Under the pieces are notes generated by a model. The model was not told the origin of the DNA, did not search any database, and saw only the letters and a list, made by a program, of their open reading frames with translations. Below, piece after piece: positions 6,687-13,790 of a stretch of DNA of 17,515 nt (the stretch's first letter is position 1; every line of letters starts with the position of its first letter). This stretch comes from Anaerolineales bacterium (GTDB lineage Bacteria; Chloroflexota; Anaerolineae; Anaerolineales; UBA4823): contig JAQUAE010000003.1 in the NCBI GenBank assembly GCA_028687395.1, positions 1 through 17,515 on the forward strand. The letters are read 5' to 3'. A program made the translations under genes and the position numbers.

Positions 6687-8303
6687 TCAGAGTTCCGGGT
6701 GTGGGCGCGGCGCGTAGCTGCGCTGCCACAAGCGAGTGTAGTCGTTGACCTCCGCCTCCCAGCGGGCGTCGTCCCAGGCAAGCTCGGGCTGGGCGATGGC
6801 GCGCAGCCTGGCGAGATGGGCGAGACCGCCTTCCGGCAATTGAATGCCCAGGCGCGTGCGCCGTAATAGCAGGTCATCCAGGTGCACGACGCCCTCCTCT
6901 CGTGCGGCATAGCGCAATTCACCCCACAAGGTGGGCAAGCCTAGAATGGAGGTCAATTCTTCCTGGTTGGCGGCGGCGATGACGGCTGGCGCCTCGCGGC
7001 CGTATCTCCCCAGGATGCGCAACCGCGATAGCCTGGAGAGCTGCCCGGGTACGGTATCTTCGGGAAGTGGGGGGTTGAGCACGCGCTTGTGCGGGTCGAA
7101 GCGGGGATAGCCGGGCAGCGAACTGCGTATAGACGTGAGAGCATTGTGCGCCATCAGACGAAAAGTGGTCAACTTGCCTCCAGTGATGGTCAGCAAGCCC
7201 TCCTCAAAACAAATGACATGTTCGCGGGTTTCCTTCGATGGGTCGCTCTTTCCTGAGTCGGCCACGCAGCGGATGCCGGAATAGGTGCTCAAGACGTCCT
7301 TCTCCGAGAGCTGCAGATCGGGGAAGGTGTGCTCCAACCAGGTCATCAGGTAGGTGTGCTCGGCAGGGCTGATCGCCGGGTTTGTGGCCAGCGCCGCGCT
7401 GTGCTCCACGTCGGTCGTGCCCACTACGGTAACCCCCTCCCAGGGAAAGGCGAACACAAAGCGCCCATCTGCGGGGTGCATACAGGACACAGAACGGGTG
7501 AGGGGGAGCGTCGTAAATGGGAAGACAAGGTGGCTGCCACGCAGCTTGCGCAGCCGGGGCAGGGTCTTGCCCCGCCCTGGTAACGAGCCTCCCGGGCAAA
7601 GTTCGTCTGCCCAGGCGCCTGTGGCGTTGATCACCATGGGGGCGTGGATTGCTAGGCTGCGCCCTTTGCCCTCCGGGGTGTCGTCCTGAATGGCTACGCC
7701 ACGTACCCTGCCGTCTTTCAGGCGCAGCAAGTGGGTCACGCGAGCGTAGTTGAGTGCTCTGCCGCCCGCCTCCACTGATTCCCGGATGATGCGGATTACC
7801 AGGCGGGCGTCGTCAGTCGTGGCGTCGAAGTAACGGTAGCCGCCTCTCAGCCCGTCCTCTTTGAGTTGTGGGCAGAGCTCCCGCAGGTCATAGGGGTCAT
7901 AATAACGGTGCCCCCATTTCAAGGCGAGCATGTCGTACAGCGTCAGCCCTATCCCGAACGTCCACCAAGGCATGGAATCCGCCCGGTAAGTGGCCAGCAG
8001 GAAGCCCAGGGGATTGATCAGGCCGCGGCCTTCCTTCAGGAGGCGTTCCCGCTCGCGGACACACTCGATGGTCAGCTTGACTTGTCCGTTCTTCAGGTAG
8101 CGAAAACCGCCATGCACGAGCTTGGAAGAGCGGCTGGAGGTGCCAGCAGCGAAGTCGTGTTTTTCCAACAACAGGGCGCGCAGACCGGCATGTGTGGCTT
8201 CGCGCAGTATGCCCGCCCCGGTAATCCCCCCGCCAATGATGAGTAAATCCCAGGGTCCTTCCAGCTCCGACCAGGTGCGATCACGCCAACCCGCTTCCCA
8301 CAT
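6687..8303 (-). CDS. glpD: FAD-dependent glycerol-3-phosphate dehydrogenase/oxidase (GlpD/GlpO type)
   Basis: A 538-aa flavoprotein that oxidises sn-glycerol-3-phosphate to dihydroxyacetone phosphate, normally at the membrane with quinone or oxygen as electron acceptor. The N-terminal Rossmann motif IIGGGITGAGI (22-32) and the GlpD signature DFAAGTSSRSSKLVHGGFRYL (50-70) are clear. GSHLVFP (256-262), the VVGTTD strand and ITGGKLTTFR (373-382) follow. The C-terminal DAO-type helical cap (about 455-530, RYAAREEGVVHLDDLLLRRT) is intact. The ATG at 8303 has AGGAGG 6 nt upstream. It lies 19 bp after the AGPS-like gene and 15 bp before the FGGY kinase. Its product DHAP would be the backbone for the reaction expected of the AGPS-like neighbour. 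The family call is firm; the acceptor is unknown. Confidence 0.93.
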   Translation of the reverse strand: MWEAGWRDRTWSELEGPWDLLIIGGGITGAGILREATHAGLRALLLEKHDFAAGTSSRSSKLVHGGFRYLKNGQVKLTIECVRERERLLKEGRGLINPLGFLLATYRADSMPWWTFGIGLTLYDMLALKWGHRYYDPYDLRELCPQLKEDGLRGGYRYFDATTDDARLVIRIIRESVEAGGRALNYARVTHLLRLKDGRVRGVAIQDDTPEGKGRSLAIHAPMVINATGAWADELCPGGSLPGRGKTLPRLRKLRGSHLVFPFTTLPLTRSVSCMHPADGRFVFAFPWEGVTVVGTTDVEHSAALATNPAISPAEHTYLMTWLEHTFPDLQLSEKDVLSTYSGIRCVADSGKSDPSKETREHVICFEEGLLTITGGKLTTFRLMAHNALTSIRSSLPGYPRFDPHKRVLNPPLPEDTVPGQLSRLSRLRILGRYGREAPAVIAAANQEELTSILGLPTLWGELRYAAREEGVVHLDDLLLRRTRLGIQLPEGGLAHLARLRAIAQPELAWDDARWEAEVNDYTRLWQRSYAPRPHPEL

Positions 8304-8322
8304 GTCGTTCCTCCTGGCTGTC

Positions 8323-9918
8323 TCAGATGAGCTTACCCGGATTCATCAAGTCGTCCGGATCCATGCATTCATGTAGCACAGCCAGCATCTTCATCCCCAC
8401 AGCACTTTTTTCGTAGGAGAGATAGGGAGCGTGGTCAACGCCCACGCCGTGCTGGTGAGAAATCGTACCACCCTCCTTGACGATGACCAGGCTTGCAGCC
8501 CGCTTGATGGCTTGCCAGCGCTCCAGGGTCGCCGCCGGGTCGGCGGCGCGCGGAAAGATGAAGGTAGTATAGACGTTTGCTCCGGTTTCGTAGATGTGGG
8601 AAACGTGGGTGAAGGCCAGAGCTTGCTGGTTCTGCTCTTCCATAGTCGCGCAAATCGCAGCTTGCACCCGCGCGGCAAGCACAGGTGCTTGCTCCCAGGT
8701 CGTTGCCGTTTCGATCGTGTCGAGCGCGTAGCCGAGCTCCCAGAGCGTGTTGCGCATGTATGGCGTGCGGAACTGGTTCTTCTTCCACATTTTGCCGATC
8801 CATTGCCCCACCAGCAAACCACGACAGGCGACCAGGAGCGACTTTAGCCGTGACAGGCTCTGCTGGGCGGTGCGCGTCTCGCCTGCAATGGCATAGACTA
8901 ACAGGCAGCGTTCAGTTCGGTACCCCGCTGCATTCAGCAGTCCTCGAGCCGCGCCAACCAGTCGCTTCTTGCCCGAGAGGATCAGCGTTGTCTCGGTTTC
9001 GGTCGCGTCGCTCAAGCGTAGCATGCCCATCGGGATGCGTTCTTGAGCCGCCCGGCGCAGGGCTTCCAGCCCGTGCTCCCAGGTGGGGAAGAAGGCTGCC
9101 GCGTAGCGCTCGAATACGGGACGGGGCCGGACGCGCACGGTGGCCTGGGTCAGGATACCAATGCGTCCCTCGCCGCCCAGGACGAGCTGGCGTAGGTCTG
9201 GTCCGGCTGCGCTATCCGGAAAAGGTGGGAGCTCCATGGTACCGTAGAACGTCTCCAGACGCCCACCCAGGAAGAGATCCTCGATGCGCCCGTAGAGGTG
9301 CGATTGCTGCCCGCTGGAGCGAGTCGCCACCCAACCGCCCAGCGTGGAATACTCGAAGGATTGCGGGAAGTGTCCCAGGGTGTAGCCTTGGGCGGACAGG
9401 CTGGCTTCCACCTCCGGGCCGCTGGCGCCAGCTTCGAATTTGGCAAGGTGGTTCTTTTTATCCAAGCTTAGCAAGTGATTCATGCGCCGCATGTCAATGG
9501 TCAGCACCGGTCTCTCACCAGCCAGCGGGTTGATATGACCCAACACGCTGGTGCCGCCACCATACGGTATCAGGCAAATGTGCTTTTGCTGGGCCAGGCG
9601 AAGGAGTTCAGCAACCTCAGGCACGGTTTGGGGATAAGCCACCCCATCGGGGAAAGCGCCAATCTGCCCATGGCGCAGCGCAATCCAGTCGGGGAGGCTT
9701 TGCCCGCGGGCGTGGTGCAGACGATTCAGGGCTGCGGTGGTGTAAGCGGGGTTTTCGGGGAGGCGCGAGGCAGGCGCCTGTGCGAGCGCAGTCTCGAGGG
9801 TGGCGTCGGGAACGACTTCTCCAACCCCGATCAGACTCTCCAAATACCTACTGGCGGTATCCGGTACGGGGTAATCGATCTCTGTTTCGCCCCAACCATT
9901 CCACCGGCGCATGGTCAT
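8323..9918 (-). CDS. Alkyl-DHAP-synthase-like FAD-binding oxidase
   Basis: A 531-aa VAO/PCMH-fold FAD protein. The pattern matches alkyldihydroxyacetonephosphate synthase (AGPS) better than glycolate or lactate oxidases: RWNGWG at 5-10, FAD phosphate loop IPYGGGTSVLGH (117-128), FEYSTLGGWVATRSSGQ (188-204) then YGRIEDL (209-215), and SHQHGVG (487-493), equivalent to the AGPS HHH loop. The C-terminus PDDLMNPGKLI is typical of the superfamily. AGPS exchanges the acyl chain of acyl-DHAP for a fatty alcohol to make an ether bond. Whether this bacterial relative does so, or instead oxidises a hydroxy acid, cannot be decided from sequence. ATG 9918 overlaps the degV stop as ATGA. A second Met at 9912 has TAGGA better placed (8 nt), so the start may be two codons later. 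Confidence 0.82.
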   Translation of the reverse strand: MTMRRWNGWGETEIDYPVPDTASRYLESLIGVGEVVPDATLETALAQAPASRLPENPAYTTAALNRLHHARGQSLPDWIALRHGQIGAFPDGVAYPQTVPEVAELLRLAQQKHICLIPYGGGTSVLGHINPLAGERPVLTIDMRRMNHLLSLDKKNHLAKFEAGASGPEVEASLSAQGYTLGHFPQSFEYSTLGGWVATRSSGQQSHLYGRIEDLFLGGRLETFYGTMELPPFPDSAAGPDLRQLVLGGEGRIGILTQATVRVRPRPVFERYAAAFFPTWEHGLEALRRAAQERIPMGMLRLSDATETETTLILSGKKRLVGAARGLLNAAGYRTERCLLVYAIAGETRTAQQSLSRLKSLLVACRGLLVGQWIGKMWKKNQFRTPYMRNTLWELGYALDTIETATTWEQAPVLAARVQAAICATMEEQNQQALAFTHVSHIYETGANVYTTFIFPRAADPAATLERWQAIKRAASLVIVKEGGTISHQHGVGVDHAPYLSYEKSAVGMKMLAVLHECMDPDDLMNPGKLI

Positions 9919-10406
9919 TTTCCTACAAAGAAGGACACCCCGAGGATTCCCGGGCCGCCGTGAGTGGCGATGGCCGGTGGGACATCCAGGATGGGGATGT
10001 CCTTCAGCCCAAGGGTGACGCCCAGGTCATCCGCCAGCTCTTGGCCTTGCTCCGGCACGCCGGCGTGCATCACCGACAGATACCCATCAGTCGACCGGCC
10101 GAGTTGGGTGATGACGATTTCCTTATCCAATCCTGCCTCGGACCATTCCACGGCGAGGCGTACCACTGTGGCCAAGGGGCTGGCTACCATTCGGGTATCG
10201 ATGATGTGGATGTCCAGGTCGGGGCAATCCCTGGCAGCTACGCTTGCCGAGCGCACCGTGCCGCTCACGTCGGTGGAAGGGTGAATGCATGGGATGGTCT
10301 CGCCGTAGGCAGACAGGCGTTTGAACTCGGCAGCGAAGAGCTCGGGCGGTCGTTCGGCATAGTCCTTGGGTAGGTAAGCGGTGGTGTCGGTGATGATTTT
10401 GACCAT
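9915..10406 (-). CDS. Miniature DegV-family (fatty-acid-binding type) protein
   Basis: A 163-aa protein that aligns by eye with both ends of DegV/FakB proteins, which are usually about 280 aa and carry fatty acids for phosphorylation by FakA. The start VKIITDTTAYLP (2-13) is the DegV N-terminus. PELFAAEFKRL to IHPSTDVSGTVRSA (21-54) and HIIDTRMVA (67-75) fit the first domain. YLSVMHA (109-115) and ATHGGPGILGVSF (147-159) match the DegV C-terminus. Two internal blocks appear absent: roughly 45 residues after position 18, including the TSQPS fatty-acid head-group motif, and roughly 70 after position 103, including the GGR region. The frame is open throughout and AGAGG precedes the ATG by 8 nt. 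It is the first gene after a promoter. It may be a true minimal protein or a decaying gene kept in frame. Confidence 0.7.
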   Translation of the reverse strand: MVKIITDTTAYLPKDYAERPPELFAAEFKRLSAYGETIPCIHPSTDVSGTVRSASVAARDCPDLDIHIIDTRMVASPLATVVRLAVEWSEAGLDKEIVITQLGRSTDGYLSVMHAGVPEQGQELADDLGVTLGLKDIPILDVPPAIATHGGPGILGVSFFVGK

Positions 10407-10487
10407 GATGAAGACCTCTTTGGTCGCTGTAGGCGTGATGTGCGGGTTGGCTTTGTTGATGATCGAAAATAGTGTGATGGCCTGTCT

Positions 10488-10499
10488 CTAATATATTAG
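10488..10499. promoter_or_regulatory. Perfect palindrome over the -10 of the degV operon promoter
   Basis: CTAATATATTAG is a perfect 12-bp palindrome. It overlaps the proposed -10 hexamer (TAATAT on the minus strand, 10498-10493), so a protein bound here would block the promoter. Its AT-only core makes chance occurrence possible. Confidence 0.35.
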
Positions 10500-10519
10500 C
10501 ACATCGACTGATTGTGCAA
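10493..10519 (-). promoter_or_regulatory. Sigma-70-like promoter for the degV-AGPS-glpD-FGGY operon
   Basis: On the minus strand TTGCAC (10519-10514) is followed after 15 bp by TAATAT (10498-10493); alternatively ATATAT two bases further on gives a 17-bp spacer. This is an AT-rich island in GC-rich DNA, roughly 80 nt before the degV ATG at 10406. The combination with an upstream palindrome supports a real promoter. Confidence 0.55.
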
Positions 10520-10533
10520 GTGACATATGTCAC
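10520..10533. promoter_or_regulatory. CRP/FNR-type palindromic operator
   Basis: GTGACATATGTCAC is a perfect 14-bp palindrome with the core GTGA-N6-TCAC, the half-site arrangement of CRP/FNR-family regulators. It abuts the -35 hexamer, so its centre (10526.5) falls about 41-42 bp before the expected transcription start, the position of class II activators. It also overlaps the stop codon of the 34-codon small ORF. Confidence 0.55.
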
Positions 10534-10634
10534 GCGCTGAAAATATAAGCATAGGGACGGGGCAGCCCCTCGATATTGCGCAGCACGCCCTGCAGGCTCT
10601 GGCGGTATTCCGCCAATACCTGGTCTAGGGTCAT
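10530..10634 (-). CDS. 34-aa small ORF translationally coupled to the CMD-family gene
   Basis: The ATG at 10634-10632 overlaps the TGA of the CMD-family gene in an ATGA arrangement, and GAGGAG lies 11 nt upstream. The frame runs 34 codons (begins MTLDQVLAEYRQSLQGV, ends PYAYIFSA) to a TGA at 10532-10530. The peptide is a likely amphipathic helix followed by an aromatic tail and has no signal peptide. I do not recognise a family. Codon use is like the neighbours, with GC-ended Leu, Gln and Arg codons. Coupling suggests co-expression with the upstream protein, perhaps as a partner. Confidence 0.5.
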   Translation of the reverse strand: MTLDQVLAEYRQSLQGVLRNIEGLPRPYAYIFSA

Positions 10635-10963
10635 GCGCTTTTATGCTCCTCGTGGTCCCGGATGGCTTCCTTTGCCCAGGAGAGGGCGGCCATGGCGCGC
10701 GGGAATCCCATGGTGGTGATGCCCAACTGAACGGCGTGCTCGATCTCTGCAGGGCTGGCACCCGCTTGCAGGGCGCGGTGGGTATGGGAGTGGACTGCGC
10801 TCTCCGAGGCAGCGGAGGCTGCCATGCCCAGCTTGATCAGCTCGCGGGTTTTCAGGTCGAGCGGGCCATCTTCTGCGGCTTGTTTGCCCAGCTCTTCGTA
10901 GGCGTTCCACACCACGGGGTGTTCCTGGCGAAAGCGGCGGTAGCTCTTGGGGAGTGAGTTCAT
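10631..10963 (-). CDS. Carboxymuconolactone decarboxylase/AhpD-family protein without the Cys pair
   Basis: A 110-aa all-helical protein of the CMD/AhpD superfamily. The core runs from LDLKTRELIKLGMAAS (35-50) through ESAVHSHTHRALQAGAS (54-70) to EIEHAVQLGITTMGFPRAMAAL (73-94). Peroxidase-active AhpD members carry CxxC and a nearby His in the middle segment; here that region reads S55-A-V-H58 with H60, and the whole protein has no Cys. An AhpD-like disulfide reductase role is therefore unlikely. The Cys-less branch is common and its function is mostly unknown. AAGGAG lies 7 nt before the ATG at 10963. It follows the DHA2 transporter gene by 46 bp and overlaps the next small ORF by 4 bp. Confidence 0.85.
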   Translation of the reverse strand: MNSLPKSYRRFRQEHPVVWNAYEELGKQAAEDGPLDLKTRELIKLGMAASAASESAVHSHTHRALQAGASPAEIEHAVQLGITTMGFPRAMAALSWAKEAIRDHEEHKSA

Positions 10964-11009
10964 CGGTTATCTCCTTTGCTGGTCGTGAATTTATCCCGTT
11001 AGATTTTAA

Positions 11010-12476
11010 TCAAGGTTTCTTGCCGTTGCCGCGGATGGCAGAGGTGACGATTCCAAGCGCGCTCACCAGCATCGCAGCCAGAAAGCTCTTTTGGATGGCG
11101 TTAAACAAAGTGAAGGGGTCGTTGTTTTGACCGTGAGTGAGCAGGGTGGTGAAAATCGCTCCAGATAGCCCGACTCCCAACACCATGCCCACGTTGCGCG
11201 CTGTGGCTAACATGCCGGCAGCGATTCCCTGGCGAGCATAACGCGCCGAGCCCATCAAGGCGCTGTTATTGGGAGAGATAAAGATGCCGACGCCAAGTCC
11301 AAAGAAAGCCAGAGACATCGCGATGGTTGAGATGGGCGTGGCTGGCCCAAGCAGAGAGAGCCGCCACAACCCCGCGGTCATGATGGTCATGCCGAGGGTG
11401 GTGGGCAGGCGTGTGCCGATTCTGTCGGAGAGTGTGCCGCTGATCGGGGCGACGACCGCCATGACGATCGGTTGGGCGGTGAGCAACAGGCCGGCCTGGC
11501 TCGGGCTCAAGTTGCGTCCCTGAATCAGGTAAAAGGGCATCAGGAAGATGTTACTGTATACGCAGATGTAGTTGATCACCGCGCTGCTGATCGAGGTGGT
11601 GAACAGGCGGCGCTTGAACAGGGTCAGGTCTAGCATCGGGAAGGGCACACGTCGCTCGATGTTAACGAAAGCGACCATCAAGACGGCTGCGGCAATGAAA
11701 CAGCTCAACGTGAGCGGGCTGGTCCAGCCCCAGTTGTGCCCCTGATTCAGGCCGAGCAGGAGGGCAACCAATCCGACCAGAAAGGTGATCGCTCCGGGGA
11801 TGTCGAACCCTTCATCGCTGTTTTCCTTGCGGTCGCGGGGGATGAACGCCAGGCTCAATGCGAAGGCGATCAATCCCACTGGTATGTTAATGTAGAACAC
11901 CGAGCGCCAGTTGATCAGCTCGGTCAGCCAGCCTCCCAGAGCGGGGCCAGCGACAAGCCCCAGGTAGGTCATCGTCGCCTGCATGCCCAACGCCTGGCCT
12001 CTCTGGTTGGAAGGAAAGCTCTTGGTCAGGATTGCCGGAGAGTTAGAGGAGAGCATTGCCGCGCCCAACGCCTGCAGGCCGCGGAAGGCAACCAGCATCT
12101 GCACCGACCAGGAAAGGGCGCAGAGCAGCGAGCTCAGGATGAAGAGTCCGAACCCGCTCAGGTAGATTTGTTTGTGGCCGCGGATATCTCCCAGACGACC
12201 AAAAATGGGCAGCAAGCCGCTCACCGACAAAAGGTAGACGATGACCACCCACTCCACGGTAGCCACGTCGGTGCTGAAGTTGTCCCGGATGATGGGCAGC
12301 ACCGTGTTGACCACGCTGGTGTCCAGCGCAGTCATGAAGGTCCCCGCACCGATGGCAAGCAGGACCCACCATTTGCGAGCGGCGCTCACGGTCGGTTGGG
12401 AAGCCTGGGAGGCTAACGCCAGCGGAGGTTCATTCGGTTGTTGGGGCTGCACGGAGGCTGATTTCCTTTTTTGCAC
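11010..12476 (-). CDS. DHA2-family (EmrB/QacA-like) 14-helix MFS transporter
   Basis: An MFS drug:proton antiporter of the DHA2 family, 488 aa if the GTG at 12476 is the start. Motif D1/A hallmarks are visible: FMTALDTSVVNTVLPII near residue 47, GRLGDIRGHKQIY (motif A) near 90-110, and motif C GLVAGPALGGWL near 175. The length and the number of hydrophobic segments fit 14 helices. Such pumps export drugs, dyes or lipophilic compounds; the substrate cannot be read from sequence. The ORF overlaps the end of the preceding MFS gene by 47 bp. GTG 12476 has no clear ribosome site, and a later start such as the GTG before SAARKWW would lose only disordered residues, so the true start is uncertain. 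Overlap implies co-translation with its neighbour. Confidence 0.85.
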   Translation of the reverse strand: MQKRKSASVQPQQPNEPPLALASQASQPTVSAARKWWVLLAIGAGTFMTALDTSVVNTVLPIIRDNFSTDVATVEWVVIVYLLSVSGLLPIFGRLGDIRGHKQIYLSGFGLFILSSLLCALSWSVQMLVAFRGLQALGAAMLSSNSPAILTKSFPSNQRGQALGMQATMTYLGLVAGPALGGWLTELINWRSVFYINIPVGLIAFALSLAFIPRDRKENSDEGFDIPGAITFLVGLVALLLGLNQGHNWGWTSPLTLSCFIAAAVLMVAFVNIERRVPFPMLDLTLFKRRLFTTSISSAVINYICVYSNIFLMPFYLIQGRNLSPSQAGLLLTAQPIVMAVVAPISGTLSDRIGTRLPTTLGMTIMTAGLWRLSLLGPATPISTIAMSLAFFGLGVGIFISPNNSALMGSARYARQGIAAGMLATARNVGMVLGVGLSGAIFTTLLTHGQNNDPFTLFNAIQKSFLAAMLVSALGIVTSAIRGNGKKP

Positions 12477-13743
12477 GCTGCTTCATCTGTTCCCGCAGCG
12501 TGTGGATGTCGGTTGGGACGAGGTAAGCGGTAAAGGCCAGGATGACTGCCCCCAGCAACCAGGATGAGACGCAGATGATCAGGATGGCGTTGTGCAGCGT
12601 CGAGCCCTTGGCGATAATTCCGGCCAGGAGAGGCGCAACTGCTGCTCCGCCGTTCTCGATGAAATATTGTATCGCTAAGGCGGTAGAGCGCACCTCGGGC
12701 AGGGTGATGTCGTAGACTGTGGAGATGATATTGGGGGAAGAGAAGGGTATGAACAGCGCCGTGGCGATCAGCATCGCACCAAACAGCCCCTTGTTTTCGA
12801 TGGGGATGCTCATCGTGATTGTGAGCAATACTGCCCCTGTCAATACACCCAGCATGGCAACCAGCATCCGGCCACGATTGGTGCGCTTGAACAAGAAATC
12901 TCCCAGGAAGCCGCCGATGAAATAGCCCGCGGCCAGCACCAGGATGGCAGGCGCCATCGTCGCCAGCACGCTTGCTGAGGTGTAATTGCGCTCCGTTTCC
13001 AGGTAGCGGAAGAACCAATAGGTAATCACGTTCCACGGGAAGACGCCCACGAATCCTTGTGCAAAAAGCAGCAGCAGGCTGCGTTTGCGGAAGAGACCCA
13101 GGGCGATCTTTTTATCGAAGCGATATACACCGAGAATCTCCAACTCAGCCAACTCGGGTTCGCTCTTGCCGCGGGGCGCTTCCTTCACTCCGAGAAAGAT
13201 TAGCAGGGCGAGCACCAGGCCTAAGGAACCGGTAATATAGAACACACCGCGCCAGCCGAGAACTCCGCTCAACAGGGTCGCCAAGACTAACCCTGCCATG
13301 TACCCCAGCGGCTGAGCGAGCTGCAGCAGGCCGTATACCTTGCCGCGCAGCGTGGGCGCGAAGTAATCCGCAATCAGGCTATAGATGCCCGGGTAGCTCG
13401 AATCGTCGATTCCCGTGGATGCCCGCGTGAACAGGAATGCCTTGAAATTAGGCGCAATAGCGCTCAGCCAGGTGGTAGCGCCCCAGATCAAAGACGCCAG
13501 GGCAAGCAGCTTGGAACGCCCGTAACGGTCGTAGAGGTAGCCCCACAGCGGGTATAGGAAAGCCCCAACGAGCAACGCTCCGGTGAAGACCGCGCCCATC
13601 TGCACTTCATCGATGCCGAAGGTCTCCATGATGGGGGTGGTCAGCGGGCCGATGAGCAGCTTGTCGGATTGATGCAACAGCATGAAGAGGAAAAAGACAG
13701 CCACGACGAACCAGCGGTAGCGAGAGGAGATATTGACAGTCAT
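12430..13743 (-). CDS. Spinster-like MFS transporter
   Basis: A 437-aa, 12-helix MFS protein. Features are an N-terminal DKLLIGPLTTPIMETFGI loop, motif A GYLYDRYGRSKLL (about 67-80), and TGIDDSSYPGIYSLIADYF (about 109-127). The last resembles the GIGEA-SY segment of Spinster-type carriers and related ACS/UhpT-like groups. Eukaryotic Spinsters export sphingosine-1-phosphate or lysophospholipid; bacterial homologues have mostly unknown substrates. Being directly downstream of glpK (47 bp) suggests glycerol, a glycerol-phosphate derivative or a lysolipid. AAGGAG lies about 9 nt before the ATG at 13743. The C-terminus overlaps the DHA2 gene. The subfamily call is from motif resemblance only. Confidence 0.75.
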   Translation of the reverse strand: MTVNISSRYRWFVVAVFFLFMLLHQSDKLLIGPLTTPIMETFGIDEVQMGAVFTGALLVGAFLYPLWGYLYDRYGRSKLLALASLIWGATTWLSAIAPNFKAFLFTRASTGIDDSSYPGIYSLIADYFAPTLRGKVYGLLQLAQPLGYMAGLVLATLLSGVLGWRGVFYITGSLGLVLALLIFLGVKEAPRGKSEPELAELEILGVYRFDKKIALGLFRKRSLLLLFAQGFVGVFPWNVITYWFFRYLETERNYTSASVLATMAPAILVLAAGYFIGGFLGDFLFKRTNRGRMLVAMLGVLTGAVLLTITMSIPIENKGLFGAMLIATALFIPFSSPNIISTVYDITLPEVRSTALAIQYFIENGGAAVAPLLAGIIAKGSTLHNAILIICVSSWLLGAVILAFTAYLVPTDIHTLREQMKQRAKKEISLRAAPTTE

Positions 13744-13790
13744 TTCAGGTCACTCCTTCCACAGGGGCAGCATGCCAGTCAAAGCGAGCA

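Noticed and set aside
8685..9533. A 282-codon plus-strand frame opposite the AGPS-like gene
   Set aside because: The translation is Arg/Ser/Pro/Cys-rich with no motif, and the minus strand carries a clear FAD oxidase over the same bases.
9915..10406. A frameshifted full-length degV
   Set aside because: The frame is continuous and both missing blocks are absent from the DNA rather than present in another frame, so there is no frameshift to repair.
11736..12416. A 226-codon plus-strand frame opposite the DHA2 transporter
   Set aside because: Hydrophilic His/Gln/Arg-rich translation, the usual mirror of a membrane protein gene; no ribosome site or family match.
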